DNA of 15,045 bases, from contig DCVI01000036.1 of assembly GCA_002327315.1 (NCBI GenBank), positions 6,839 through 21,883 on the forward strand, in the 5' to 3' direction. This DNA is from Syntrophaceae bacterium UBA2192. GTDB taxonomy: Bacteria > Desulfobacterota > Syntrophia > Syntrophales > UBA2192. The notes under the pieces were generated by a model. It was given only the letters and a program-made list of their open reading frames with translations, was not told the DNA's origin and did not search any database. The first letter of the stretch is position 1, and every line of letters begins with the position of its first letter. Below, one piece after another: positions 1 through 6,817 of this stretch. The translations under genes and the position numbers were made by a program.

Positions 1-423
1 GACATCAGCCACTCCTCCGTCGAGCGGGTCATCGGCCCCGACGCGACGATCCTCCTGGACTTCATGCTGCACCGCTTCACCCGCCTTGTCGACGAACTTG
101 TCGTTTACCCCGAACGCATGCTCGAGAACCTCAATCTCACCCGGGGGGTCATCTTCTCGCAGATGGTTCTTTTGAAGCTGGCGGAAAAGGGGATGACGAG
201 GGAAGAGGCCTATGCCGTCGTGCAGGAAAACGCCATGCGCGCCTGGATGGAGGCAATCGAGTTCAAGGACCTGCTGCTCTCCGACTCGCGGGTGAAGTCG
301 GTTCTCGGCCCCAGGGAAATCGAAGGGGTGTTCCGGCTGGAGAATTTCCTCGGGAACGTGGACTATATCTTCAAGAGAACCTTTGGCGGGATGCAAGAGC
401 GGAAGAAGAGGTTAAGAAGGTGA
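1..423 (+). CDS. purB: Adenylosuccinate lyase, C-terminal part (5' end outside window)
   Basis: PurB removes fumarate from SAICAR and from adenylosuccinate, two steps of purine synthesis in the cytoplasm. The frame is open from base 1, so only about the last 140 residues are visible. They begin DISHSSVERVIGPDATILLD, the conserved helix of the lyase fold that contributes substrate-binding residues, followed by the ADSL C-terminal helical domain (YPERMLENLNLTRGVIFSQ, then a run ending SRVKSVL). The fumarase-superfamily signature loop lies upstream of the window and cannot be checked. The protein ends in a basic tail (ERKKRLRR) that is encoded inside an octamer-repeat tract, so the last residues probably reflect repeat expansion rather than function. 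The gene is convergent with nadB. Confidence 0.93.
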   Translation, partial: DISHSSVERVIGPDATILLDFMLHRFTRLVDELVVYPERMLENLNLTRGVIFSQMVLLKLAEKGMTREEAYAVVQENAMRAWMEAIEFKDLLLSDSRVKSVLGPREIEGVFRLENFLGNVDYIFKRTFGGMQERKKRLRR

Positions 424-514
424 GAACGTGAGAAGGTTGGAGATGCGGTCACCTATGTTATAATTTCAGGCTTCTCCGACCGTCTTACCTTCTTACCCTC
501 ACACCTTCTGCTTC
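402..514. repeat. Imperfect inverted repeat made of octamer units between purB and nadB
   Basis: Arms 402-445 and 471-514 are inverted copies matching at 32 of 44 positions, separated by 25 nt. Each arm is itself a tandem of 8-nt units close to AAGAAGGT. On the + strand these are AAGAAGGT, GAGAACGT, GAGAAGGT and TGGAGATG (414-445). On the - strand the right arm reads CGGAGAAG, AAGACGGT, AAGAAGGT, GTGAGGGT and CAGAAGGT as one moves through 471-510. The left arm covers the purB stop codon and the right arm touches the nadB stop. A long hairpin could form in both transcripts and end convergent transcription, but there is no clear U-tract. The spacer contains TATAAT with no gene behind it. Confidence 0.75.
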
Positions 515-2124
515 TATCGGCGAACAATCGTGTCCCGATGCCAGTACCGGTCGTCCCGATCGGGATAATCCAGGTTGTAGTGAAGCCCCCGGCTCTCCTT
601 GCGCATCATGGCGCAGGCGACAATGAGGTTGGCCACTACGGAGAGATTGCGCAGCTCGAGCAGATCCCGGGTGATCTTGAAGCTCCAGTAGTAGTCCTGG
701 ATCTCCTGGCTGATGAGCTCCATCCTCTTCTTGGCCCGCTCCAGCCGTTTGTTGGACCTCACGATCCCCACGTAGTTCCACATGCAGCGCCGGATCTCGT
801 CCCAGTTGTGCTCGATGACGATGGATTCGTCGCTCTCCGTGGCCTGGCCCGCCTCCCAGGGGGGAATCGGCAGATCCTCCCCGGTTGCCTCGTTCAACCG
901 CTCCCGGATTCTCTCACAGCCCCTGTGCGCAAAGACGACGCACTCCAGAAGGGAATTGCTCGCCAGGCGGTTGGCCCCGTGCAGACCCGTGCAGGCCACC
1001 TCGCCTGCCGCAAAGAGCCGGTCCATGCTGGTCTCGCCGTTGCCGTTCACCACAACTCCGCCGCAGAGGTAATGGGCGGCGGGGACGACGGGAATGGGCT
1101 CTTTGGCCATGTCGATGCCAAAACGGAGGCAGCGGTTGTAGATGGTGGGGAAGCGATTCATCAGATAACCCCGGTCCCGATGGCTGATGTCGAGAACCAC
1201 GCAGTCGTCGCCGGATTTCTTGAGCTCGGTGTCGATCGCTCTCGCCACGATGTCCCTGGGGGCAAGGCTTGCGAGGGGGTGGTATTTCTCCATGAAGGGG
1301 GTGCCGCTCTTGAGCTTCAGGACGCCGCCTTCGCCGCGGACGGCCTCGCTGATCAGGAAGGATTTGGCCTCGGGGTGGAAGAGGCAGGTGGGGTGAAACT
1401 GGATGAATTCCATGTTGGCGATGTGCGCCCCGGCGCGCCAGGCCATCGCGATGCCGTCACCCGTGGCGATGTCGGGGTTGGTCGTGATGAGGTAGGCTTT
1501 GCCTGCCCCTCCCGTTGCCAGGATCGTGAACCGCGACCGGAACGTGTAGATCCGGTCGTTCTCGATGTCGAAAACGTAGGCTCCCAGGCAACGATCCTGC
1601 TCTTCCCGCGGGAGCGATTTGCGGCCCAGGACCTTGGATTCGCGGATGAGGTCAATGGCGAGGAAGTTCTCGTAGATCCGGATATTCTCGATGGAGTGCG
1701 CCTTGTCGATAAGGGCCCGCTCGATTTCTTTTCCGGTCGAATCGGCTGCGTGGAGGACCCTCCGCATGGAATGTCCTCCCTCTTTTCCGAGATCGAAGGT
1801 CGCCTCCGTCCCTGATTTCCGGGAGAATTCGACACCCCATTGAATCAGTTCGGCGATCCGCTCGGGCCCTTCGCTGACGACGAAACGGACCACGTCGTCG
1901 CGGCAAAGTCCCGCGCCCGCCTTCAGGGTGTCCCCGATGTGGAGATCGAAGCTGTCCTCGGCGTCCATCACGGCCGCAATGCCGCCCTGGGCATAGTTCG
2001 TCGACGACTCCGTTGTATTTTTCTTCGTGATGATGGCCACAGAACCGTAGCGGGATGCCTTGATGGCAAAGCTCAGACCCGCAAGTCCGCTCCCGATGAC
2101 GAGAAAGTCCGTCCTGATCTCCAT
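514..2124 (-). CDS. nadB: L-aspartate oxidase
   Basis: NadB oxidises L-aspartate to iminoaspartate, the first step of de novo NAD synthesis. In anaerobes fumarate can replace oxygen as electron acceptor. The 536-residue protein has the FAD dinucleotide-binding motif GSGLAG at residues 11-16, the STNYAQGGIAA segment near 42-52, RRVLHAADSTG, the FIQFHPT and EAVRGEGG substrate-site motifs of the succinate dehydrogenase/aspartate oxidase flavoprotein family, HYLCGGVVVN, and GLHGANRLASNSLLE near the FAD site. A helical C-terminal domain follows. Length and the NadB-type C-terminus favour NadB over FrdA/SdhA. The start ATG at 2122-2124 follows an AGGGAG Shine-Dalgarno with a short 3-nt spacer. The gene diverges from tsaD, and nadA/nadC are not in the window. 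No good promoter is visible on this strand beyond a TATATA tract near 2150. Confidence 0.95.
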   Translation of the reverse strand: MEIRTDFLVIGSGLAGLSFAIKASRYGSVAIITKKNTTESSTNYAQGGIAAVMDAEDSFDLHIGDTLKAGAGLCRDDVVRFVVSEGPERIAELIQWGVEFSRKSGTEATFDLGKEGGHSMRRVLHAADSTGKEIERALIDKAHSIENIRIYENFLAIDLIRESKVLGRKSLPREEQDRCLGAYVFDIENDRIYTFRSRFTILATGGAGKAYLITTNPDIATGDGIAMAWRAGAHIANMEFIQFHPTCLFHPEAKSFLISEAVRGEGGVLKLKSGTPFMEKYHPLASLAPRDIVARAIDTELKKSGDDCVVLDISHRDRGYLMNRFPTIYNRCLRFGIDMAKEPIPVVPAAHYLCGGVVVNGNGETSMDRLFAAGEVACTGLHGANRLASNSLLECVVFAHRGCERIRERLNEATGEDLPIPPWEAGQATESDESIVIEHNWDEIRRCMWNYVGIVRSNKRLERAKKRMELISQEIQDYYWSFKITRDLLELRNLSVVANLIVACAMMRKESRGLHYNLDYPDRDDRYWHRDTIVRR

Positions 2125-2168
2125 CGTCTCCCTGCCTTTCGTGCCCTCTATATATACGCGTTTCGAGC

Positions 2169-2197
2169 TTTAAATAAAAGCGGAAATGTGCTAGACG
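2169..2197 (+). promoter_or_regulatory. Candidate tsaD promoter, possibly giving a near-leaderless mRNA
   Basis: A -35-like TTTAAA (2169-2174) is followed after 17 nt by TAGACG (2192-2197). An extended -10 TG precedes it as TGCTAG. The same TGnTA arrangement occurs upstream of panC and speB. A start point about 7 nt downstream would fall at or just before the tsaD ATG (2205), and no Shine-Dalgarno sequence is visible before that ATG. The -35 is weak. Confidence 0.4.
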
Positions 2198-2204
2198 ATT
2201 TGCC

Positions 2205-3209
2205 ATGCTGGTACTGGGTATCGAGTCCTCCTGCGACGAGACGGCGGCCGCCGTTTTGCAGGATGGCAATAAATTGTTGTCAAACGTCATCGCCTCACAG
2301 ATCCCGATCCACGAGAAGTACGGCGGTGTGGTCCCCGAGATCGCGTCGCGCAAGCACGTCGAGGTGATCGTTCCCGTCGTCCTGGAAGCCCTCGAACGAG
2401 CGGGGGTCACCCTCGATGCGATCGAAGGCATCTCGGTGACCCGGGGGCCGGGCCTCGTGGGCTCCCTGCTGGTCGGGCTCTCCATGGCCAAGGCCCTGTC
2501 CATGGCTCGAGGCATCCCCTTCGTCGGCGTCAACCACCTGGAGGGCCATGTCGCCTCGGCCTTTCTGGCCGAGGACAAGCCTGCGTTTCCCTTTGTCGCC
2601 CTCGTCGTCTCCGGCGGTCACACGAACATCTATGTCGTCGAGGATTTCGGCCGGATGCGTCTCGTCGGGCAGACGCGCGACGACGCGGCAGGAGAGGCCT
2701 TCGACAAGGCGGCGAAGCTATTGGACATCGGTTATCCCGGCGGCGTCGTCATCGATCGGCTGGCAAAAACCGGAAACCCCTCGGCCGTTAGTTTTCCGAG
2801 ATCCATGAAGGACAGCCTGGAGTTCAGTTTCAGCGGCGTCAAAACGGCGCTGCTGACGTACACGAAAAAGCTCGACAGGCCTCCGGCCCAGGGAGAAATC
2901 CCGGATATCGTGGCAAGCTACCAGGAAGCCATCGTGGACGTTCTTGTCGAAAAGACGCTCCGTGCGGCCGAAACGCACTCCATCGGGCGGGTGGCCGTTG
3001 TCGGCGGTGTGGCCGCAAACAGCCGCGTGAGGGCTCGATTTCGCGAGGATGCCGAAAAGAGGGGGATCCAGGTCACCATTCCGCCGCCCGTATTCTGCAC
3101 GGACAATGCCGCCATGATCGCCGTCGTGGGTCATCATTTTCTCACCCGCGGCAGGAGAGACGCCTACGATCTGAATGCGCTTTCCCGCTGGCCGATCGAC
3201 ACGCAATAG
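2205..3209 (+). CDS. tsaD: tRNA N6-adenosine threonylcarbamoyltransferase
   Basis: TsaD, with TsaB and TsaE, transfers the threonylcarbamoyl group from threonylcarbamoyl-AMP to A37 of tRNAs reading ANN codons (t6A). The 334-residue protein is full length for the Kae1/TsaD/Qri7 family. Visible motifs are GIESSCDET (residues 5-13), PEIASRKH, the metal-binding NHLEGH with His111 and His115, SGGHTNIYVVE, GEAFDKAAKLL, VVGGVAANSRVR and CTDNAAM with the third metal ligand Asp300. These positions coincide with those of E. coli TsaD. The ATG is the first residue of the conserved N-terminus, and no Shine-Dalgarno is seen, which fits a leaderless transcript. It heads a run of + strand genes that includes rsmA, another RNA-modifying enzyme. 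tsaB and tsaE are not in the window. Confidence 0.97.
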   Translation: MLVLGIESSCDETAAAVLQDGNKLLSNVIASQIPIHEKYGGVVPEIASRKHVEVIVPVVLEALERAGVTLDAIEGISVTRGPGLVGSLLVGLSMAKALSMARGIPFVGVNHLEGHVASAFLAEDKPAFPFVALVVSGGHTNIYVVEDFGRMRLVGQTRDDAAGEAFDKAAKLLDIGYPGGVVIDRLAKTGNPSAVSFPRSMKDSLEFSFSGVKTALLTYTKKLDRPPAQGEIPDIVASYQEAIVDVLVEKTLRAAETHSIGRVAVVGGVAANSRVRARFREDAEKRGIQVTIPPPVFCTDNAAMIAVVGHHFLTRGRRDAYDLNALSRWPIDTQ

Positions 3210-3315
3210 AGACAGGCAAACGAGCCAAGGACAAAGGCGAGAGCTCAAGAGGGAACGTCCTTTAACCGGTACGCGGCGAAAAAGGGATTGGGGTCATCCG
3301 GACCTTCGGGCATTC

Positions 3316-3783
3316 ATGACGATACGGGACAGGATCAACGATTTCTACAAGCGGTTCCTGAGCCTGAACGGGAGGCCGGAGGAGATCGCCCGTGCCATGG
3401 CCCTGGGCGTCTTCATCGGGGTGACACCCACCATTCCGTTCCACACGGCCCTGGTGATGGTCATCTGTCTCCTGTTCCGTCAGAATATCACGGCGGCCAT
3501 GCTGGGAGCCACGATCATCTCGAACCCCCTCACGATCCCCTTTTTGTACCTGGCGGGATACGAACTCGGCGTCCTCGTGCTCGGCCTGGGCTCAAACTCT
3601 TTCGTCCTGGCAGACTACGATGTCCGCTCGATCCTGGAGATCGGCTGGCACATTCTTTACCCGCTGATGGTCGGCGGGCTGCTTCTGGCCTCTGTGTTCG
3701 CCGTGCCGTCGTATTTCATCACCTGTCATGCCGTCATCGAGCTGAGAAACCGCAATGTCGAGCCCTCTGAGCCTTCTCCGTAA
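3316..3783 (+). CDS. DUF2062 family small membrane protein
   Basis: A 155-residue predicted inner-membrane protein of the DUF2062 family, whose function is unknown. After a short amphipathic N-terminus (MTIRDRINDFYKRFLSLNG) comes ALGVFIGVTPTIPFHTALVM, the family's characteristic glycine/proline-rich segment. Further hydrophobic segments lie near residues 60-95 and 115-140, and the tail is polar. The frame stays open upstream to an ATG inside tsaD (3175), but those extra 47 residues are basic, low-complexity and unlike the family, so ATG 3316 is preferred. No clear Shine-Dalgarno precedes it. The 3' end overlaps the rsmA start by 29 nt, suggesting cotranscription and translational coupling. 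About 106 nt separate it from tsaD. Confidence 0.8.
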   Translation: MTIRDRINDFYKRFLSLNGRPEEIARAMALGVFIGVTPTIPFHTALVMVICLLFRQNITAAMLGATIISNPLTIPFLYLAGYELGVLVLGLGSNSFVLADYDVRSILEIGWHILYPLMVGGLLLASVFAVPSYFITCHAVIELRNRNVEPSEPSP

Positions 3784-4606
3784 ATACGGAATCCGGCCGC
3801 GCAAGCGCCTCGGTCAGTGTTTCCTCTGCGATCCGAACATCCTGGAAAAGATCGTCCGGATCGCCGATGTGCGGGACACGGACACCGTCGTGGAGATCGG
3901 TTCAGGCATCGGGGTCCTCACGGCCATGATCGCCCGCACGGCACGCCGTGTCGTTGCCGTGGAGGTGGATCGGCTCCTCGTGGAGATCCTCCAGAATGAA
4001 CTCGGTGACTTCGGGAATGTCGAGATCGTCCACACCGACGTGCTCCAGTTCGACTTTTCCTCGGTGTGCACGCACCCGATGCAGGAGGGCCGCAAGGAGA
4101 GGATCAAGGTGATCGGGAACGTCCCCTACAACCTCTCGAGCCAGATCGTGCTGAGGCTGCTCGAAACCCGCGACTGCCTCGACCGGGTTGTCCTGATGCT
4201 CCAGCGCGAGGTGGCCGAGAGACTCGCGGCGCCCCCCGGCACGAAGGACTACGGCCCCCTGTCCGTCTACGTTGCCCTCTTCACGGAGCCTACGCTGGAA
4301 AACAAGGTCCCCGCCGGCTGTTTTTACCCAAGGCCCGACGTGGAGTCCCGGGTGATCCGGCTGGACGTCCGGGACAAGCCCCTCTGCAGGGTCGACGACA
4401 TGGATTTTTTCCGGCATCTTGTGCGAAGCGCCTTCTCGAAGCGACGGAAGACCCTCCTGAACAGTCTCAAATCCTCGCCGCTTCCCGTCACGGCCGATCA
4501 GATCGGCGCCGCCCTCTCAGCCCTCGGCATCGACGGGGTGCGTCGTGCCGAAACGCTTTCCGTCCATGAGTTTGCCGCCCTGAGCAATTTTCTTTGCAAG
4601 GCATAA
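3755..4606 (+). CDS. rsmA: 16S rRNA adenine(1518/1519)-N6 dimethyltransferase
   Basis: RsmA (KsgA) uses SAM to dimethylate two adjacent adenines in the 3'-terminal helix of 16S rRNA late in 30S assembly. The 283-residue protein shows the Rossmann methyltransferase motif I VVEIGSGIG (residues 45-53), the acidic SAM-ribose region VVAVEVD (66-72), the catalytic motif IV NVPY (122-125), a KDYGPLSVYV segment, FYPRPDVESRVIRL and the C-terminal RSAFSKRRKTLLNSLK. One departure is GQCFL at residues 20-24, where most family members have GQNFL, so Asn is replaced by Cys22 in a segment near the SAM pocket. The gene begins inside the DUF2062 gene, and its stop is only a few bases before the panC promoter. 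Confidence 0.95.
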   Translation: MSSPLSLLRKYGIRPRKRLGQCFLCDPNILEKIVRIADVRDTDTVVEIGSGIGVLTAMIARTARRVVAVEVDRLLVEILQNELGDFGNVEIVHTDVLQFDFSSVCTHPMQEGRKERIKVIGNVPYNLSSQIVLRLLETRDCLDRVVLMLQREVAERLAAPPGTKDYGPLSVYVALFTEPTLENKVPAGCFYPRPDVESRVIRLDVRDKPLCRVDDMDFFRHLVRSAFSKRRKTLLNSLKSSPLPVTADQIGAALSALGIDGVRRAETLSVHEFAALSNFLCKA

Positions 4607-4611
4607 AATCC

Positions 4612-4640
4612 TTGACAGCTCCACAGCCTTCTGTTAATAG
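4612..4640 (+). promoter_or_regulatory. Promoter of the panCD unit
   Basis: A perfect TTGACA (4612-4617), a 17-nt spacer and TAATAG (4635-4640), preceded by an extended -10 TG (4632-4633). Transcription would start near 4647, immediately after rsmA, leaving a leader of about 120 nt before panC. This is the best sigma-70-type promoter in the window. Confidence 0.75.
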
Positions 4641-4675
4641 GGGACCGCACCGCTTGGATCCTTTTTGGGGACTGG

Positions 4676-4727
4676 GACGGAGAGGGTTAGCGCCCGAGAA
4701 GTGTTCTGCTGTCATCAGCCTCCCGTC
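4676..4727 (+). promoter_or_regulatory. Structured panC leader, candidate Pan-type regulatory RNA / antiterminator
   Basis: GACGG-A-GAGG (4676-4685) pairs perfectly with CCTCCCGTC (4719-4727), leaving A4681 bulged. Inside, TAGC (4688-4691) can pair with GCTG, and AGAA with TTCT around a GTG loop, extending the hairpin. Its 3' strand is also the 5' strand of the terminator that follows, so the two cannot form together. A bulged-adenosine hairpin upstream of pantothenate genes recalls the published Pan RNA motif, known from Firmicutes, Chloroflexi and deltaproteobacteria. I could not run a covariance model, so that family assignment is inference. Confidence 0.55.
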
Positions 4728-4746
4728 ATGCGCGGCGAGGCTTTTT
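4718..4746 (+). terminator. Leader terminator (attenuator) upstream of panC
   Basis: GCCTC (4718-4722) pairs with GAGGC (4737-4741) and is extended inward by CCG/CGG with one bulged C. The stem is followed at once by TTTTT (4742-4746) and then GTATTTT. It lies between the promoter and the panC start codon, so it can only act by premature termination of panCD. It shares bases 4719-4727 with the upstream hairpin. Confidence 0.65.
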
Positions 4747-4766
4747 GTATTTTGGGGGCAGGGTCC

Positions 4767-5624
4767 ATGATCGTCATCGAAAAAGCGAAAGAGATGCAGC
4801 AATATTCCGAATCCCTGAGGAACCGGGGCAAAAAGGTCGCCTTCGTCCCGACGATGGGATATCTCCACCGGGGTCACCTCCGTCTCATGGAAGAGGGCCG
4901 CAAGCTCGGAGATTGCCTCGTGACGAGCATCTATGTCAACCCGACCCAGTTCGGGCCGACGGAGGACCTGGCCAAGTACCCCCGGGATTTCGAAATGGAT
5001 TCCAGGCTTTGTGAAGGTGTGGGCGTGGACGCGATCTACTTTCCGTCCAACGACGAGATGTACCCGCTGCATTATCAGACCTACGTGGATCTGCAGGTGG
5101 TGACGCAAAACCTCTGCGGGCTCTCCAGGCCCGGCCACTTCCGCGGTGTGGCCACCGTATGCGCCAAGCTCTTCAACCTGGTGAAACCCCACGTGGCGGT
5201 CTTCGGCAAGAAGGATTTCCAGCAGCTTGTCGTCATCAAACGGATGGTCACCGACCTGAACCTGGATCTGGAGATCGTCGGCCTGGACACCGTCCGGGAA
5301 GCCGACGGGCTTGCCATGAGCTCCCGGAACATCTACCTGAAACCCGATGAGCGGGAATCGGCCCTGAGCCTCAGCCGGGGCCTGAAGAAGGCCAAGGGGA
5401 TGTACGACAAAGGCGAGAGGGACGCGGCGGCGATCATCGACGCCGTCAGCCGCTTCATCGGCGGGCATCCCCACGCAAAGATCGACTACGTGAACATCTG
5501 CGACACGACGACGATGAAGGACGTGGCCAGGCTCGACGGGGAATCCGTCATGGCGCTGGCCGTGCGGGTCGGTGTTGCCAGGCTGATCGACAACTACGTC
5601 TTCGGGGAGACGTTGAACGTTTAA
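4767..5624 (+). CDS. panC: Pantothenate synthetase (pantoate--beta-alanine ligase)
   Basis: PanC joins pantoate and beta-alanine using ATP, through a pantoyl-adenylate, giving pantothenate for coenzyme A. The 285-residue protein is of normal length. It has the ATP-binding motif PTMGYLHRGH (28-37, the class I HIGH element), SIYVNPTQFGPTEDLAKYPRD, GLSRPGHFRGVATVCAKLFN, FGKKDFQQL and the KMSKS-like MSSRN loop. ATG 4767 was chosen because the homology begins at MIVIEKAKEMQ. The frame is open about 34 codons further upstream, but that stretch holds the leader hairpin and terminator and does not resemble PanC. A G-rich Shine-Dalgarno (4754-4763) precedes the ATG. panD, which supplies beta-alanine, follows after 48 nt. 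panB, which starts pantoate synthesis, is not present. Confidence 0.96.
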   Translation: MIVIEKAKEMQQYSESLRNRGKKVAFVPTMGYLHRGHLRLMEEGRKLGDCLVTSIYVNPTQFGPTEDLAKYPRDFEMDSRLCEGVGVDAIYFPSNDEMYPLHYQTYVDLQVVTQNLCGLSRPGHFRGVATVCAKLFNLVKPHVAVFGKKDFQQLVVIKRMVTDLNLDLEIVGLDTVREADGLAMSSRNIYLKPDERESALSLSRGLKKAKGMYDKGERDAAAIIDAVSRFIGGHPHAKIDYVNICDTTTMKDVARLDGESVMALAVRVGVARLIDNYVFGETLNV

Positions 5625-5672
5625 ACGATCGGGTTGAAGGAAGAACACAAGGGAGTCAATGGGGGAACGGCC

Positions 5673-6023
5673 ATGCAGCGCATCATGCTCAAATCCAAGA
5701 TCCACCGCGCAACGGTGACGGACGCCAACCTGAACTACGAGGGGAGCATCACCATCGACGAGGGCCTCATGAAATCGGCCGATCTCGTTCCCTTCGAGAA
5801 GGTGGCGATTTACAACGTTTCCAACGGCGAGCGCTTTTCGACGTATGTCATCCGGGGCAAAAAAGGCTCCGGCGTCATCTGTCTCAACGGCGCGGCCGCC
5901 CGGAAAGTCTCGAAGGGCGATCTCATCATCGTTGCGAGCTATGTCATGGTGGGCGATGCCGAGTCGAAGAAGTGGACCCCGAAGTGCGTCCACGTTGACG
6001 GAACGAACAAAATGAAAAAATAG
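5673..6023 (+). CDS. panD: Aspartate 1-decarboxylase (pyruvoyl proenzyme)
   Basis: PanD decarboxylates L-aspartate to beta-alanine, the co-substrate of PanC. It is made as a proenzyme that cleaves itself before a serine, which becomes the pyruvoyl cofactor. The sequence MQRIMLKSKIHRATVTDANLNYEGS places the Gly24-Ser25 cleavage site exactly as in E. coli, with Lys9 and His11 conserved. RFSTYVIRG and LNGAAAR are also present. At 116 residues it is about 10 shorter than E. coli PanD, lacking only the variable C-terminal tail. ATG 5673 follows GGGGGA. An upstream in-frame TTG (5634) would add residues without homology. A strong terminator follows, so panC-panD appears to be a two-gene unit. Confidence 0.96.
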   Translation: MQRIMLKSKIHRATVTDANLNYEGSITIDEGLMKSADLVPFEKVAIYNVSNGERFSTYVIRGKKGSGVICLNGAAARKVSKGDLIIVASYVMVGDAESKKWTPKCVHVDGTNKMKK

Positions 6024-6051
6024 CGTCGGGGGGAGATTCCGCCGCGGATCC

Positions 6052-6083
6052 GGGCAAAGCGTCTCGAACCTTTGCCCTTTTTT
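6052..6083 (+). terminator. Rho-independent terminator after panD
   Basis: GGGCAAAG (6052-6059) and CTTTGCCC (6070-6077) form a perfect 8-bp stem with a 10-nt loop, followed by six T (6078-6083). It ends only four bases before the Shine-Dalgarno of the DUF502 gene, and no promoter is visible between the two. Confidence 0.9.
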
Positions 6084-6102
6084 ATTGGGGAGCTGCCATC
6101 CC

Positions 6103-6744
6103 ATGAAGCCGAAACTCAAAAACGTTTTTCTCGCCGGCCTCGCCGTCACGGTGCCCGTCGGGCTTACGATCTACATCCTGATCTTCCTGATCGACCTCAT
6201 GGACGGCCTGCTCCGTGTCATGCCGGCAGCGCTCCATCCCGAGGCGCTCCTGGGGTTTCGCATCCCCGGCCTGGGCGTCATCGCAACCCTCATCCTGATC
6301 TTCATCGCCGGCCTGCTCGCGACAAGCTACGCGGGCGGGAAACTCTTCCGTCTGGCCGAGTCGCTCGTTGACCGGATTCCGCTGGTCCGCGGGATCTACC
6401 AGGCCATCAAACAGATCGTTCAGACCATGGTGAGCAAGGAAGGGCAGAGCTTCAAAAAGGTTGTCCTCGTCGAGTTTCCCCGGGAGGATCTCTACACGGT
6501 GGCCTTCGTGACGGGAGCCACAACCGGCGAGCTGCGGGAAAAGACCGGCGGCCGCTGCATCAACATATTCGTCCCCACCACCCCGAACCCCACGTCGGGC
6601 TACTACATGATGGTCCCGGAAGACAGCGTCACCGCTCTCGAGATGTCCGTCGAGGAGGCCTTCAAGCTCATCATCTCGGGCGGCATGATCGCGCCGACGG
6701 AAAACAATAAGCAGTTGAGAAACGGATCGAACTCTGTTAAATAG
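6103..6744 (+). CDS. DUF502 family membrane protein
   Basis: A 213-residue predicted inner-membrane protein of the DUF502 family, function unknown. A short basic N-terminus (MKPKLKN) leads into a first membrane segment at about residues 8-32 (AGLAVTVPVGLTIYILIFLI, typical of the family) and a second at about 56-76 (LGVIATLILIFIAGLLATSY). The remaining roughly 135 residues are soluble and contain VDRIPLVRGIYQAIKQIVQT, FPREDLYTVAFVTG, the glycine/proline-rich VPTTPNPTSGYYMMVPEDSV and a helical segment ending SGGMIAP, all recognisable family features. ATG 6103 is preceded by GGGGAG (6087-6092) at 10-nt spacing. An in-frame TTG at 6085 would begin inside that Shine-Dalgarno. metK follows after 73 nt, so the gene may lead a DUF502-metK-ahcY transcript. 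Confidence 0.85.
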   Translation: MKPKLKNVFLAGLAVTVPVGLTIYILIFLIDLMDGLLRVMPAALHPEALLGFRIPGLGVIATLILIFIAGLLATSYAGGKLFRLAESLVDRIPLVRGIYQAIKQIVQTMVSKEGQSFKKVVLVEFPREDLYTVAFVTGATTGELREKTGGRCINIFVPTTPNPTSGYYMMVPEDSVTALEMSVEEAFKLIISGGMIAPTENNKQLRNGSNSVK

Positions 6745-6817
6745 ATACGTTTTTATTTTCCGAAGGAAACAGAGCCGGCATGAAAGCCGAACGAAACCCC
6801 GTAACCATGGAGGGAAA

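Noticed and set aside
538..1815. 425-codon open frame on the + strand opposite nadB
   Set aside because: It is the antisense of a clearly conserved nadB, its composition is valine/glycine-rich without recognisable motifs, and long antisense frames are expected in GC-rich coding DNA.
4665..4766. 34-codon upstream extension of panC
   Set aside because: This stretch contains the leader hairpin and terminator and does not resemble PanC N-termini; homology begins at ATG 4767.
4488..6149. 553-codon open frame on the - strand opposite panC and panD
   Set aside because: It runs antisense through two well-supported genes, the leader RNA and a terminator, and shows no family resemblance.
6745..6817. 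Possible SAM riboswitch before metK
   Set aside because: Only a 4-bp CGGC/GCCG hairpin (6776-6789) is visible; no recognisable SAM-I, SAM-II or SAH aptamer core fits in these 73 nt.
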